A stretch of DNA of 64,000 nt from Rothia santali (GCF_024199905.1 NZ_JANAFB010000012.1:23850-87849), one strand, 5' to 3'. Counted from the first letter of the stretch, positions 16,045-25,588 are shown. Numbers and translations: made by a program. Notes: generated by a model from the letters alone, not told the origin.

Positions 16045-17471
16045 GCGTCTTCAGGCACACCGCGGACATCCCCCACACCCGCGAGGCGGTCACCGGCTGG
16101 TACGCCTCCCCGGGCGCCATCCAGCGCCTGAGCCCCGACTGGAACTCCAAGGTGCTCCAGGAGCCCAGCGACGGCCTGAACCCGGGCTCCGTGACCAAGC
16201 TGCTCATGGGCGTGCCCTGGGCCGACGACGCCCTGCCCGGCAAGCTCCCGATCCGGGCGGGCGCCCGGTGGCGCGCGGTGCACACCGAGTACACGCCCGG
16301 CGAGAGCTTCACCGACGTCATGGACCGCGGCCCCCTGCGCTCCTGGCGCCATGACCACTCCTTCGCCGACGCGGCCGGGGGCGGCACCACCGTCTCGGAC
16401 AAGGTCACCTACGAGCTGCCCGGCGGCCTGCAAAACCGCATCAGGCTCAGCGCCAGGGTCTTCGAGGGAGAGCTGGAGCGCGTCTTCGGCTTCCGCACCC
16501 GCAACACCCGGGCCGACCTCGACTTCCACGCCCGGCTGCGCGAGCTGCGCGCCGAGCCGATGACGGTCGCCATCTCGGGGGCCTCCGGCCTGGTCGGCAC
16601 GCAGCTGAGCGCCCTGCTGCGCTCGGGCGGGCACCGCGTGATCACGCTCAAGCGCCGCACCGGCTACAGCGGCCGGATCGGCGCCGACACGATCGCGTGG
16701 GACCCCAGCCAGGGGGAGCTGGACGCGCGGCTGCTGGCGGGGGTCGACGTCGTCGTGAACCTCTCCGGCGCCGGGATCGCCGGGCCCTTCACCGACAAGC
16801 ACAAGGAGGAGGTGCTGCAGTCCCGCCTCGACGCGACCGGCACCATCGTCCGGGCCATGCGCGAGGCCGTCGAGCACGACGGGCCGAGGACCCTGGTCAA
16901 CGCCTCGGCCAGCGGCTACTACGGGCACGACGCCGGCGAGGTGGACGAGCAGGCCGGCCCCGGCGACGACTTCCTCGCCGAGGTCTGCCGCCGCTGGGAG
17001 GACGCGGCCTGGGAGGCCGAGCAGGCGGGCATCCGGGTCGCGATGATCCGCACCGGCCTGGTCATGAACTCCGCCGGCGGGCTGCTGGCCGCGCAGCTGC
17101 CCCTGTACTTCGCCGGCGGCGGCGGCCCGCTGGGCGGCGGCGAGATGTGGCAGCCCTGGATCTCGCTGGACGACCTGGTCCAGATCTACGCCTGGGTCGC
17201 CGCGAACCCGGAGGTCTCCGGGCCGGTCAACGCGGCCGCTCCCGGGGGCGTGCGCCAGAGGGAGTTCGCCAAGACCTTGGGGAAGGTGATCCACCGCCCG
17301 GCCGTGATCCCGACGCCCGCCGCCGCCCCCGCGGCCCTGCTCGGCAAGCAGGGCGCCCGCGAGCTCGCCCTGAGCAGCGCCCGGCTGGTCCCGGCCGTGC
17401 TCGAGTCCCACGGGTACGAGTTCCGCTTCACTCGGTTGGAGGACGCCCTCAGGCATACCCTGGGTAAGTGA
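16041..17471 (+). CDS. TIGR01777 family NAD(P)-binding epimerase with N-terminal SRPBCC domain
   Basis: 476 residues. Residues 1-170 form an SRPBCC/coenzyme-Q-binding-like lipid pocket (SVFRHTADIPHTREAVTGWY... YELPGG); residues 174-476 form an extended SDR epimerase beginning VAISGASGLVGTQLSALL, with NLSGAGIAGPFTDKHKEEV, SASGYYGHDAGEVDEQ, and RTGLVMNSAGGLL, and ending in a DUF1731-type tail with LESHGYEFRF. This two-domain form is common in actinobacteria. Function is not known in detail; homologues relate to cell-division inhibitor SulA-like proteins only by name. It overlaps the gene before it by ATGA and the rarD gene after it by GTGA, so the three form an operon. Confidence 0.85.
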   Translation: MSVFRHTADIPHTREAVTGWYASPGAIQRLSPDWNSKVLQEPSDGLNPGSVTKLLMGVPWADDALPGKLPIRAGARWRAVHTEYTPGESFTDVMDRGPLRSWRHDHSFADAAGGGTTVSDKVTYELPGGLQNRIRLSARVFEGELERVFGFRTRNTRADLDFHARLRELRAEPMTVAISGASGLVGTQLSALLRSGGHRVITLKRRTGYSGRIGADTIAWDPSQGELDARLLAGVDVVVNLSGAGIAGPFTDKHKEEVLQSRLDATGTIVRAMREAVEHDGPRTLVNASASGYYGHDAGEVDEQAGPGDDFLAEVCRRWEDAAWEAEQAGIRVAMIRTGLVMNSAGGLLAAQLPLYFAGGGGPLGGGEMWQPWISLDDLVQIYAWVAANPEVSGPVNAAAPGGVRQREFAKTLGKVIHRPAVIPTPAAAPAALLGKQGARELALSSARLVPAVLESHGYEFRFTRLEDALRHTLGK

Positions 17472-18502
17472 CTCGACCCAGTGATCCAGACCTGAACGAA
17501 CCCGCCGCCGTGACCGGCGCCCTGCACCCGGTGATCACCGCGGGGGAGGACGCCGGTGCGAGCAGGGCCCGGACGCTGCGCTCCGGCGTCCTGCTCGCGC
17601 TCGGCGCCTACGGCATCTGGGGCTTCCTGCCCCTGTACTTCAACGCGCTGACCAGCCTGCCCCCGCTGGAGATCCTCGGCTGGCGGATCGTCTTCTCGAT
17701 GGTCCTGTGCCTCATCATGGTGACCGCGACCCGCTCGTGGGGCCGGGTGGCCGCGGCCTTCCGCGCCGTCCGGATCAACCTGACCCTGGGACTGGCCGGG
17801 CTGATCGTGTCCATCAACTGGCTGGTCTACATCATCGCGACCACCACGGGGCACGTCCTGGAGGCCTCGCTCGGGTACTTCTTCAACCCGCTGGTTACGA
17901 TCGCGCTGGGGGTCGTGGTGCTGCGCGAGCGGCTGCGGCCGCTGCAGTGGGTCTCGGTGGGGCTGAGCCTCGCGGCCGTCGTCGTGCTGAGCGTGGACTA
18001 CGGGACGCTGCCGTGGATCTCGCTCGTGCTGGCCGTGTCCTTCGCGGTCTACGGCCTGGTCAAGAAGAACCTCGGCGGGCGCGTGGACGCGCTCACGGGG
18101 CTGAGCTTCGAGACCGCTTGGCTGTCCATCCCGGCGGGGGTCTTCCTGCTGCTCGCGGGACTGGGCGGCGTCGGCGGCGGGCTGGCCCTGGGCGCGGCGG
18201 ACACCCCGACGACGCTGCTGCTGGTCGCCTCCGGGATCGTCACCGCCGCGCCCCTGCTGTGCTTCGCGGGCGCGGCCTCGCGCCTGCCGCTCTCCGCGGT
18301 GGGCATGTTCCAGTACATGACCCCGATCCTGCAGTTCCTCATCGGCTACCTCGTGTTCGGCGAGCAGATGTCCACGGGCCGCTGGATCGGCTTCGGCATC
18401 GTGTGGCTCGCGGTGCTGCTCCTGGTGCTCGACGCCGCCCGGGCCGCCCGCGTGAACCGGCGGGCGGTCCGGCGCGCCCGGGAGCGGGCCGCGCGGGGGT
18501 GA
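17468..18502 (+). CDS. rarD: RarD/EamA family transporter
   Basis: 344 residues with about ten transmembrane helices arranged as two EamA repeats. It contains the RarD hallmarks LALGAYGIWGFLPLYF and LGWRIVFSMVLCLI near the N-terminus, NWLVYIIATTTGHVLEASLGYF... FFNPLVTIALG (about 110-150) and MFQYMTPILQFLIGYLVF (about 280-300). RarD proteins are drug/metabolite exporters, linked by name to chloramphenicol resistance, with substrates mostly unproven. It starts at a GTG inside the stop of the preceding gene (GTGA). The N-terminal about 35 residues are soluble and the tail is Arg-rich. Confidence 0.85.
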   Translation: MTRPSDPDLNEPAAVTGALHPVITAGEDAGASRARTLRSGVLLALGAYGIWGFLPLYFNALTSLPPLEILGWRIVFSMVLCLIMVTATRSWGRVAAAFRAVRINLTLGLAGLIVSINWLVYIIATTTGHVLEASLGYFFNPLVTIALGVVVLRERLRPLQWVSVGLSLAAVVVLSVDYGTLPWISLVLAVSFAVYGLVKKNLGGRVDALTGLSFETAWLSIPAGVFLLLAGLGGVGGGLALGAADTPTTLLLVASGIVTAAPLLCFAGAASRLPLSAVGMFQYMTPILQFLIGYLVFGEQMSTGRWIGFGIVWLAVLLLVLDAARAARVNRRAVRRARERAARG

Positions 18503-18554
18503 GCCCGGCGGAAAGGGAGCTTATTCTGACTGTGACCGACAGCGGAAGGCAGGC

Positions 18555-18779
18555 ATGAAACTTCACTACGACCCGGTTGCGGGAGCGGCGTACCTTGCTC
18601 TTCCGGACATCATCGCGGATGGGGAGGTGGCCGAGACGCTCGTCGCCATTCAGACTCCCGGAGGCAAGGGCGAGCTCAATATCGACTTCGACGCGGAAGG
18701 GCGGCTCCTAGGAATCGAGATCCTCGGTGCGCGCGACCTCATCGCACCCGAGGTCTTGGAGCGGGCGGAGGGCTACTGA
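18555..18779 (+). CDS. DUF2283 domain protein
   Basis: 74 residues. The whole protein matches the DUF2283 pattern: MKLHYDPVAGAAYLAL at the start, then a beta-strand pair and INIDFD-like LNIDFDAEGRLLGIEILGA in the middle, ending in ERAEGY. AGGCAGGC precedes the ATG. The function of the family is not known; it is often found near mobile or toxin-antitoxin genes. The gene stands alone with a strong bidirectional terminator 115 bases downstream. Its codon use looks less GC-biased than its neighbours, which suggests recent arrival. Confidence 0.75.
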   Translation: MKLHYDPVAGAAYLALPDIIADGEVAETLVAIQTPGGKGELNIDFDAEGRLLGIEILGARDLIAPEVLERAEGY

Positions 18780-18893
18780 ACCGCTGCCGTGCGTACGCAC
18801 GCTGGTGGGTGTGTCGAAATCCGCTCCGGCGGAGTTTACCGCCTGCGCCGAAACTCTCGTCCAGCCAGGACCCGGCGGGTCCGCACTGGCAGA

Positions 18894-18930
18894 AACGCCT
18901 CCCCTTCTTTTGTCCAGAAGGGGAGGCGTT
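18894..18930. terminator. Bidirectional terminator
   Basis: Perfect 15-bp stem (AACGCCTCCCCTTCT with AGAAGGGGAGGCGTT) and a 7-nt loop between two convergent genes. Confidence 0.85.
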
Positions 18931-18944
18931 CTCGCAGTCTCCGG

Positions 18945-20209
18945 TCACCCGAAGGTGACGGTCCACTTCGATTCCCCGTAGATGCTCTCGACCTGCACCA
19001 GGGCCGGGTTGTCCTCGCTGCTGGCCGGGAGGTCGACCTTGACGGTCCCGCTGCCGGGGACGCTCTCCGAGAACAGCGTGGTGCCGTCCAGGCCGTAGGC
19101 GGTGAGGGTCAGGGCGTCGTCGCTCTCGTTGGCGAACGTGGCCTCCTTCGCCGCGCCCGTGTAGCCGAAGGCCACGGTGCCGTTGAGCTGGGCCTCGCCC
19201 TCGGTGTCGGAGATGCCCAGGGCCTGGGAGTCGTAGACCTTGAGCTCCCAGACGCCCTCGTCGTCGGTGTCGACGCTGAAGCCCTCGGTGGAGTAGAGGT
19301 CGTCGGCGTCGACCCAGTGGGAGCCGGCGGTCGTGCCGATCTCGTTGGCCATGAGGCCGCCCTCCTCGCCCTCGTCGTCGAGGCCCCAGACGATGAAGTT
19401 CGACTCGCCCTCGTACCAGTACTCGACGTAGTAGACCGTGCTCGGGTCGAGGTCCGCCTGGACCTGCTGGTCGCCGCGGCCGTTGAAGGAGTAGACGGGA
19501 TCCACGGTGGTCGGCTCGATGCCCTGCTCGGGCCGGGTCCCGGTGGGCCGGGCGTCCGGATCGCTCGAGGCGGAGCCGGACGACGCCGAGGGGGAGGCCT
19601 CCGAGCTCTCGGGCGGGCTGGAGGAGGCAGCGGCCGAGGGCCCGACCTCGCGGTCGTCGTCGGCCACCTGGCTGCCGGCGTTGCGGAAGAAGCCCACGAG
19701 CACCACGACCAGGACGATGACCAGGATCAGCAGCACCCCGCCGATGATGGTGAGGATGCCGCCGGTGGTGGCGAAGAAGCCCTTCTTCCGCGGGGAGTCG
19801 TAACCGCCGCCGGGGCCGCCCGGACCTCCCGGGCCGGGGTCCCCCGGCCCGCGGCCGGCGCCGGAGCCGTTCCCGGGGCCGGACCCGTTCCAGCCTCCGC
19901 CGCCGGATCCGCCCCACCCGCGCCGCCTGACCCGCCGGTCGCCGCCGCGGCGGAGGAACCCGCAGCGGAGGACCCGGCGCCGGGCGACCCCGCGCCGGGA
20001 TAGGCCGGGCCGGTTCCGGGCCCGCCGGAGCCGGCGTCGGACCCGAGGGGCGCGCCGTCGGACCCCACCGGGCGTCCCTGCTCGTCCTTCCAGAAGACCC
20101 AGCCGTCGGGTGCCGGGCCCCAGGACGGGTCGGGCTGCCAGCCCGGGCCGGGGCGCCACCCCTCCGGGGGCTGGGGCCAGTTGGGGGGTGCGTTGAACGT
20201 GTATGCCAT
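18945..20209 (-). CDS. Membrane-anchored hypothetical protein with proline-rich N-terminus (apparent frameshift)
   Basis: Start ATG 20209 gives MAYTFNAPPNWPQPPEGW and DPSWGPAPDGWVFWK, a Pro/Trp-rich cytoplasmic leader common in actinobacterial membrane proteins. This frame continues as Ala/Gly/Pro low complexity, while the rest of the protein lies in another frame: a Gly/Pro tract, RKKGFFATTGGILTII and a single transmembrane helix (about 19,790-19,690), then a Ser/Ala-rich stalk and an extracellular beta-rich domain of about 200 residues with DPSTVYYVEYWYEG and paired Asp-rich strands. The two frames must join near 19,900-19,950 within a CCG-rich tract. A sequencing error or a real frameshift are both possible. 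The domain looks like a secreted beta-sandwich; its function is not recognised. Confidence 0.65.
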
Positions 20210-20386
20210 GGCGGGATCCTCGGGACGATGCGGCGGATCGTCGGCGTCCAAGCCGTCGGCGACCAGTGATGATGAGACTCAAGTTACGCCCTGACCTGGG
20301 AAAAGCTCAATGCTCGCTGGACAACTCGTGGAACGGGTCGCGCGCTTCACAGGAAAGTTCCGGCCGTGCATGCATAGGCTGGGAGC

Positions 20387-21457
20387 ATGATCGACCCCCA
20401 CGCCCGAGCCGCCGGCTCGGCCCCCGTCCCCCCGCCGGAGGGCGGGCAGGACCCCGTCGCCCCCGAGACCGCGCACTGGACCGGGGGCCCCGCGGCCCCG
20501 TCCGCCCGGCCCGCCGAGCTCGCCTACCATCGCCTCGACCACGCGGATCCGCGGCATCGCTGGTGGAAGCCGCTGGTGGAGGTCCTGATCTCCGGGCCCA
20601 TCTTCTTCTGCGTCAGCATCGTCCTCGGGATCCTCCTCGCCGTCGTCGCCCTCGCGCCCGGCGGCCCCGAGGTGTCCATGGAGCTCAGCTCCTCGGACTA
20701 CCCGGTGGACATCTTCACCCAGCCGCTCGTCTTCTTCGTCACCTTCTTCAGCATCGTGGTCCTGCTGCCGTGCGTGCTCCTCGCGCGGGTCATCATGGGG
20801 CCCTCGCCGCTCGGGCTCATCTCCTCGGTCGCGGGGCGGGTCCGCTGGCGCTGGCTGGGCCTGTGCCTGATCGTCGGGTTCGGGCTGTACGGCGTCGTGC
20901 AGGCGGTCCTGATCGGCGTCCCGGCGGCCGCGGGGGCGCCCCTCCCGGAGACGGCCTTCGACCCGTCCGTGGGCTGGTGGATCCTCGCCATGATCCTCGT
21001 GCTCGTGCCCCTGCAGTGCGCGGCGGAGGAGTACGCGTTCCGCGGGTACCTGATGCAGACGATCGGGCGGTGGCTCCGGCACCCGGCGTGGGCCATCGTC
21101 CTGCCCGTGCCGATCTTCGTCATCGGGCACGGGTACGACCCCTGGGGGCAGGCCAGCGTGGGGGCCATGGCGCTGACCGCCGGGTACCTGTGCTACCGGA
21201 CCGGCGGGCTGGAGGCCGCCATCGGCCTGCACGTGGCCAACAACGTCATCGGCCTCCTGCTCGGCTCGATCGGCTGGGCCGACCCCTTCGCCTCCGAGGG
21301 CGGCAGCGCCTTCGACCTCGGCGTCGCCCTGCTCCTGAACCTCGGCTACGCGGCGCTGATCGTGGTCCTGGCCCGACGCCGCGGCCTCCAGACCCGGCGC
21401 CGGGTGCTCCTCCCGCCGGGGTCGAAGGCCCTGAAGGATCGGGTCGCCGCCGGCTGA
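20387..21457 (+). CDS. CPBP family intramembrane metalloprotease
   Basis: 356 residues with eight or so hydrophobic segments after a 60-residue Pro/Ala-rich cytoplasmic leader. The three glutamic-type (Abi/CAAX) motifs are intact: CAAEEYAFRGYLMQ (E-E-x-x-x-R, about residue 208), FVIGHGYDPWG (His, about 245) and LHVANNVIGLL (His/Asn, about 285). Family members process prenylated proteins or act in bacteriocin self-immunity and stress signalling; nothing here shows a target. GGGAG precedes the ATG. It is a single gene, divergent from the frameshifted membrane protein. Confidence 0.87.
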   Translation: MIDPHARAAGSAPVPPPEGGQDPVAPETAHWTGGPAAPSARPAELAYHRLDHADPRHRWWKPLVEVLISGPIFFCVSIVLGILLAVVALAPGGPEVSMELSSSDYPVDIFTQPLVFFVTFFSIVVLLPCVLLARVIMGPSPLGLISSVAGRVRWRWLGLCLIVGFGLYGVVQAVLIGVPAAAGAPLPETAFDPSVGWWILAMILVLVPLQCAAEEYAFRGYLMQTIGRWLRHPAWAIVLPVPIFVIGHGYDPWGQASVGAMALTAGYLCYRTGGLEAAIGLHVANNVIGLLLGSIGWADPFASEGGSAFDLGVALLLNLGYAALIVVLARRRGLQTRRRVLLPPGSKALKDRVAAG

Positions 21458-21623
21458 ACCGTCCCACCGCAACCCGCCGGCCACCCGGCGCCGGGGCCGA
21501 CCCCCGGGGCCGGGGCGCCGCCTGAACCGTCATCCCGACCCGTCTCCCGATCCCGCCCCGTCCCCGGTGCCGGCCCGCCGCGGCCCGGCCCCGCCGCCCT
21601 CCCACCGACCCCAGGAAGTGCCC

Positions 21624-22937
21624 ATGACCAGCCCCAGCGCCCCCGCCCCGAGCCCCGTCGAGCACGCCGAGGACCTCGGCGCCTTCGTCACGGCCTCGCC
21701 GTCCTCCTTCCACGCCGCCGCGGAGGCCGCCCGCCGCCTCGAGGCCGCCGGGTTCCGCCGGCTCGACGAGGCCGAGCCCTTCGGCGCGGAGCCGGGTGGC
21801 GCCTTCGTCGTTCGCGACGGCGCCCTCATCGCCTGGCACGCCCCGCAGGACCCGGAGCCGGGATTCCGCATCCTCGGCGCCCACACCGACTCGCCCTCCT
21901 TCAAGCTCAAGCCCCGCCCCTCGACCGGGCGCTTCGGGTGGCGCCAGGCCGGCGTCGAGGTCTACGGCGGGGCGCTGCTGAACTCCTGGCTGGACCGCGA
22001 GCTGTGCCTCGCGGGCCGGCTCGTGGTCCGGGAGGGCGACGCCGCCCGGGAGCGCCTCGTGGCCACCGGCCCGGTCGCGCGCATCCCGCAGCTCGCGATC
22101 CACCTGGACCGCTCCGCCAACGAGGGCCTGACCCTCGACCGGCAGGCCAACACCCAGCCCGTCTGGAGCACGGGGGAGGACGAGGGCGACGTCCTGGCCT
22201 ACCTGGCCCGGCACGCCGAGGCCCCGGGGCGCCCGGTGGACCCTTCCGCGATCCTGGGGTACGACATCGTCCTCGCCGACACCCAGCCGCCCCGCCGCTT
22301 CGGCGCGGAGGGGCAGTTCCTGGCCTCCGGGAGGCTGGACAACCTCTCCTCGGTCCACGCCGGAACGCAGGCGCTGATCCGGGCGGCCGCGGCCGGGGGC
22401 GGCGCCTCGGGGCAGACGCTGGTGCTCGCGGCCTTCGACCACGAGGAGATCGGATCGGGGACGCGCTCCGGCGCCGCGGGCCCGTTCCTCGAGGACGTCC
22501 TGGTCCGCCTCACCGCCGCGCGCGGGGGCGCGGAGGAGCACCGCCGGGCGCTCGCGGCGTCGGTGTGCCTCTCCTCCGACGCCGGGCACCTGGTCCACCC
22601 GAACTACCCGGGCCACCACGACCCGGTGAACCGCCCCGTGCCCGGCGGCGGCCCGCTGCTGAAGATCAACGCCAACCAGCGCTACGCGACCGACGCCGTG
22701 GGCGCCGCCGAGTGGGCCATGGCCTGCGAGGACGCGGGCGTGCCGTACCAGGAGTTCGTGTCCCACAACAACGTCCCCTGCGGCTCGACCATCGGCCCGA
22801 TCACCGCGACCCGGCTGGGCGTGCGGACGGTCGACGTCGGGCTGGGGCTGCTCTCGATGCACTCGGCCCGGGAGATGTGCCACGTCGACGACGCCGCCGC
22901 CCTCGGCCGCGCGATCGAGGCGTTCTACCGCCGCTGA
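21624..22937 (+). CDS. apeB: M18 family aminopeptidase
   Basis: 437 residues. ATG 21624 with CAGGAAG upstream is preferred to the open extension to 21567. All zinc-binding and catalytic segments of M18 (aspartyl aminopeptidase) are present: LGAHTDSPSFKLKP (about residue 90), ASGRLDNLSSVHA (about 235), AFDHEEIGSGTRSG (about 272), SSDAGHLVHPNYPGHHDP (about 315) and STIGPITATRLG (about 390), with the final zinc His in LSMHSAREM. It is a cytoplasmic enzyme that releases acidic or neutral N-terminal residues from peptides. The gene ends in a very strong terminator shared with the convergent GAPDH gene. Confidence 0.93.
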   Translation: MTSPSAPAPSPVEHAEDLGAFVTASPSSFHAAAEAARRLEAAGFRRLDEAEPFGAEPGGAFVVRDGALIAWHAPQDPEPGFRILGAHTDSPSFKLKPRPSTGRFGWRQAGVEVYGGALLNSWLDRELCLAGRLVVREGDAARERLVATGPVARIPQLAIHLDRSANEGLTLDRQANTQPVWSTGEDEGDVLAYLARHAEAPGRPVDPSAILGYDIVLADTQPPRRFGAEGQFLASGRLDNLSSVHAGTQALIRAAAAGGGASGQTLVLAAFDHEEIGSGTRSGAAGPFLEDVLVRLTAARGGAEEHRRALAASVCLSSDAGHLVHPNYPGHHDPVNRPVPGGGPLLKINANQRYATDAVGAAEWAMACEDAGVPYQEFVSHNNVPCGSTIGPITATRLGVRTVDVGLGLLSMHSAREMCHVDDAAALGRAIEAFYRR

Positions 22938-22955
22938 GGGCGGGTCCCCAACGCG

Positions 22956-22994
22956 GACGGGCCCGCACCGGAGGCGATCCGGTGCGGGCCCGTC
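22956..22994. terminator. Bidirectional terminator between apeB and the GAPDH gene
   Basis: Perfect 17-bp stem GACGGGCCCGCACCGGA with its complement and a 5-nt GGCGA loop, between convergent genes. Confidence 0.9.
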
Positions 22995-23030
22995 GGGCAC
23001 CGCGGCGCGCGCGGCGCCGGGGGCGGGAGG

Positions 23031-24470
23031 CTAGCCCCGCGGGAAGCTGGCCGGGTGCGCGTCGGCCATCTCCTCGACCACGCGGATCACCTGGCACGAG
23101 TACCCGAACTCGTTGTCGTACCAGACGTAGACCACCACGGAGTTGCCGGAGACGATCGTCGCCAGCCCGTCCACGATGCCCGCGCGGCGCGAGCCCACGA
23201 AGTCCGTGGAGACGACCTCGTGGGAGTCCGTGTAGTCGATCTGCTTGCGCAGCGAGGAGTTCAGGGACATGTCCCGGAGGTAGGTGTTCAGCGACTCCTT
23301 GGACTCCGGCGCCTTCTCCAGCTGCAGGTTCAGGATCGCCATCGACACGTCCGGGGTGGGGACGCGGATCGCGTTGCCGGTGAGCTTGCCCTTGAGCTGC
23401 GGCAGGGCCTTGGCCACGGCCTTCGCCGCGCCGGTCTCGGTCAGCACCATGTTCAGCGCTGCCGAGCGCCCCCGCCGGTCGCCCCGGTGGAAGTTGTCGA
23501 TGAGGTTCTGGTCGTTGGTGAACGAGTGGACCGTCTCGACGTGGCCGTGGCGGACGCCGTACTCGTCGTCGAGGACCTTGAGCACCGGGGTGATCGCGTT
23601 GGTCGTGCACGACGCCGCGGAGACGATCGTGTCCTCGGGGGAGAGGACGGCGTCGTTGACACCGCACACGATGTTCTTGAGGTCGCCCTTGCCCGGCGCG
23701 GTCAGCAGCACCTTCGCCGCGCCCTTGGCCTTGAGGTGCTCGGACAGCCCGGCCTCGTCGCGCCAGCGGCCGGTGTTGTCGATGATCAGCGCGTCGCTGA
23801 TGCCGTACTGCTCGTAGTCCACGGTCGCGGGGTCGGAGGAGTAGATGAACTGGATCGGCACGCCGTTGGCGGTGATCACGTCGTTCTCCGGGTCGGCCTG
23901 GATGGTGCCCTGGAAGGCGCCGTGCACCGAGTCGCGGCGCAGCAGGGAGGCGCGCTTGTACAGGTCGTCCTCGCCGTTTTTCCGCACGACGACGGCGCGC
24001 AGGTTCAGCCCCGAGCCCAGCCCGCGCTCGATGAGGATCCGCGCGAGCAGGCGCCCGATCCGGCCGAAGCCGTAGAGCACGATGTCCTGGTCGGTGTGCC
24101 CGTTCTCGTCCCTCTGCCCCACGACCTCGGCGAGCTGGCCGCGCAGCCAGCCGTCCAGGTCGGCGTCGTTGCCCTGGGTCTTGTGGAGCTTGTTCAGCCG
24201 GGCCAGGTCCACCGAGGCCGGGCCGAGCTCGAGGCCGTCCAGCGCCTCGACGATCGGGTAGGTCTCCTCGAGGCTCAGCTCGACCGTGTCGATCTGGCGG
24301 GCCCAGCGGTGGGCCTTGATGAGGTCGGTGACCGACTGGTTGAGCAGGCTGCGGCCGTGGATGTTGACGACCACGCGGTTCTCGCGGTGCAGCCGGCCGA
24401 TCAGCGGGATCATCGCCTCGGCGAGCTCCTCGCGGCGGGACCATTCGGTGGGGGTAACGGATGTAGTCAC
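23031..24470 (-). CDS. gap: Glyceraldehyde-3-phosphate dehydrogenase, long (about 480 aa) form
   Basis: 479 residues from GTG 24470 (TTSVTPTEWSRREELAEAMI), with GAGGAAGAG upstream. The open frame extends further, to 24743, but that stretch is promoter and the 5' part of the divergent kinase gene. About 130 residues precede the NAD fold (DIVLYGFGRIGRLLARILI), which distinguishes this long actinobacterial form (compare GapB of Corynebacterium glutamicum) from the 335-residue glycolytic enzyme. The catalytic Cys is in VSAASCTTNAITPVL, with the His in VHSFTNDQ, and the C-terminal WYDNEFGYSCQV is typical. In relatives it serves gluconeogenesis; that direction is inferred here. Confidence 0.9.
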   Translation of the reverse strand: MTTSVTPTEWSRREELAEAMIPLIGRLHRENRVVVNIHGRSLLNQSVTDLIKAHRWARQIDTVELSLEETYPIVEALDGLELGPASVDLARLNKLHKTQGNDADLDGWLRGQLAEVVGQRDENGHTDQDIVLYGFGRIGRLLARILIERGLGSGLNLRAVVVRKNGEDDLYKRASLLRRDSVHGAFQGTIQADPENDVITANGVPIQFIYSSDPATVDYEQYGISDALIIDNTGRWRDEAGLSEHLKAKGAAKVLLTAPGKGDLKNIVCGVNDAVLSPEDTIVSAASCTTNAITPVLKVLDDEYGVRHGHVETVHSFTNDQNLIDNFHRGDRRGRSAALNMVLTETGAAKAVAKALPQLKGKLTGNAIRVPTPDVSMAILNLQLEKAPESKESLNTYLRDMSLNSSLRKQIDYTDSHEVVSTDFVGSRRAGIVDGLATIVSGNSVVVYVWYDNEFGYSCQVIRVVEEMADAHPASFPRG

Positions 24471-24618
24471 TGGTGTTTTACTCTTCCTCGCTCCGGGGCG
24501 TCGCTGACCCGGGCGTGCTGCTAGCGCATTCGTTGAAGTGCGACCGTCTACCAGGGTAATCCATGCCGCGCGCGGGGCCTGACCGTATGACGGCGGGTGA
24601 GATCGGTAAGCTGGGGGC

Positions 24619-25545
24619 ATGTTGACCGTGATTGGCGAGGCCCTCATCGATATCGTCCGTGGCGAGGGCGTCAGCCCCCGTGCCCACCCGGGCGGGAGCC
24701 CCATGAACGTGGCGGTCGGCCTCTCGCGGCTGGGCCACCGCACGCTCTTCGTGGGCCGCTACGGCCGGGACGAGCACGGGGCCGCGCTCGAGGCGCACCT
24801 GCGGGAGGCCGGCGTCGAGCTGCCGGTGGGGCCCGACGACGCCCCCACCTCGGTCGCGGAGGCCACCATGGACTCCCGCGGCTCCATGTCCTACGACTTC
24901 CAGCTGGACTGGAACCTCGAGGCCGCGGCGGACCGGCTCGCGGACATCCTCGCCGACACCGAGCTGCTGCACGTCGGCTCCATCGGCGCGATGCTCGAGC
25001 CGGGCGCCTCCACGGTGCTGGAGGCCGTGCGCCAGGCAGCCCCGCACGCCCTGATCTCCTACGACCCCAACTGCCGCCCCAGCATCGTCCCGGACTCCTC
25101 GGAGGCCCGGGGCTGGGCGGAGTCGGTGGTCGAGCACGCCGACGTCGTGAAGGCCTCGGACGAGGACCTGCTGTGGCTGTACCCGGGCCGGACCATCGAG
25201 GAGTCGGCGCAGGCGTGGCTCGACGCCGGGGCGAGCCTCGTCGTCGTGACCCGCGGCGAGCTGGGCCCCTGGGCGGTGAGCCGGGGCACCGGGCCGGAGG
25301 GCGTGCGCGTCCCGGCCCACCGGGTCGAGGTGGCCGACACCGTGGGGGCCGGGGACTCCCTCATGGCGGCCCTGATCTCCGCGCTGGTGGACCGCGGCAT
25401 CTCCGGGGCCGGCGCGGCGGAGCGCGTGGCCGCCCTCGGCGAGGTGGAGGTCGCGGAGATCCTCGCCTACGCTGCCAAGGCCGCGGGCATCACCGTCTCC
25501 CGCGCGGGCGCCAACCCGCCCACCCGGGAGGAGCTCGCCGCCTGA
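24619..25545 (+). CDS. PfkB family carbohydrate kinase (fructokinase-like)
   Basis: 308 residues, ribokinase fold. PfkB signature 1 is seen as HPGGSPMNVAVGLSRLGHRT (about residues 24-43) and signature 2 as EVADTVGAGDSLMAALI (about 235-251), with the catalytic Asp in GAGDS. The start MLTVIGEALIDIVRGEG and the middle YDPNCRPSIVPD are typical of fructokinases. It phosphorylates a furanose sugar with ATP in the cytoplasm; the sugar is not determined. It is divergent from the GAPDH gene across 148 bases and is followed by a GC-rich hairpin before the YbhB-like gene. Confidence 0.87.
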   Translation: MLTVIGEALIDIVRGEGVSPRAHPGGSPMNVAVGLSRLGHRTLFVGRYGRDEHGAALEAHLREAGVELPVGPDDAPTSVAEATMDSRGSMSYDFQLDWNLEAAADRLADILADTELLHVGSIGAMLEPGASTVLEAVRQAAPHALISYDPNCRPSIVPDSSEARGWAESVVEHADVVKASDEDLLWLYPGRTIEESAQAWLDAGASLVVVTRGELGPWAVSRGTGPEGVRVPAHRVEVADTVGAGDSLMAALISALVDRGISGAGAAERVAALGEVEVAEILAYAAKAAGITVSRAGANPPTREELAA

Positions 25546-25551
25546 CCCCGG

Positions 25552-25588
25552 GGCCGACGCCGGGGCGGGCCCGTCCCGGCGTCCGGCC
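25552..25588 (+). terminator. GC-rich imperfect hairpin after the kinase gene
   Basis: GGCCGACGCCGGGGCGG can pair with CCGTCCCGGCGTCCGGCC with one bulge, 6 bases after the stop codon. It contains the GGGCCGACGCCG core seen after other genes in the window. Confidence 0.4.

Noticed and set aside
21567..21623. Upstream extension of the M18 aminopeptidase
   Set aside because: Pro/Arg-rich translation, with the ribosome binding site placed at ATG 21624.
24471..24743. N-terminal extension of the GAPDH protein
   Set aside because: It would overlap the divergent kinase gene and its promoter; GTG 24470 has a ribosome binding site and gives the usual length.
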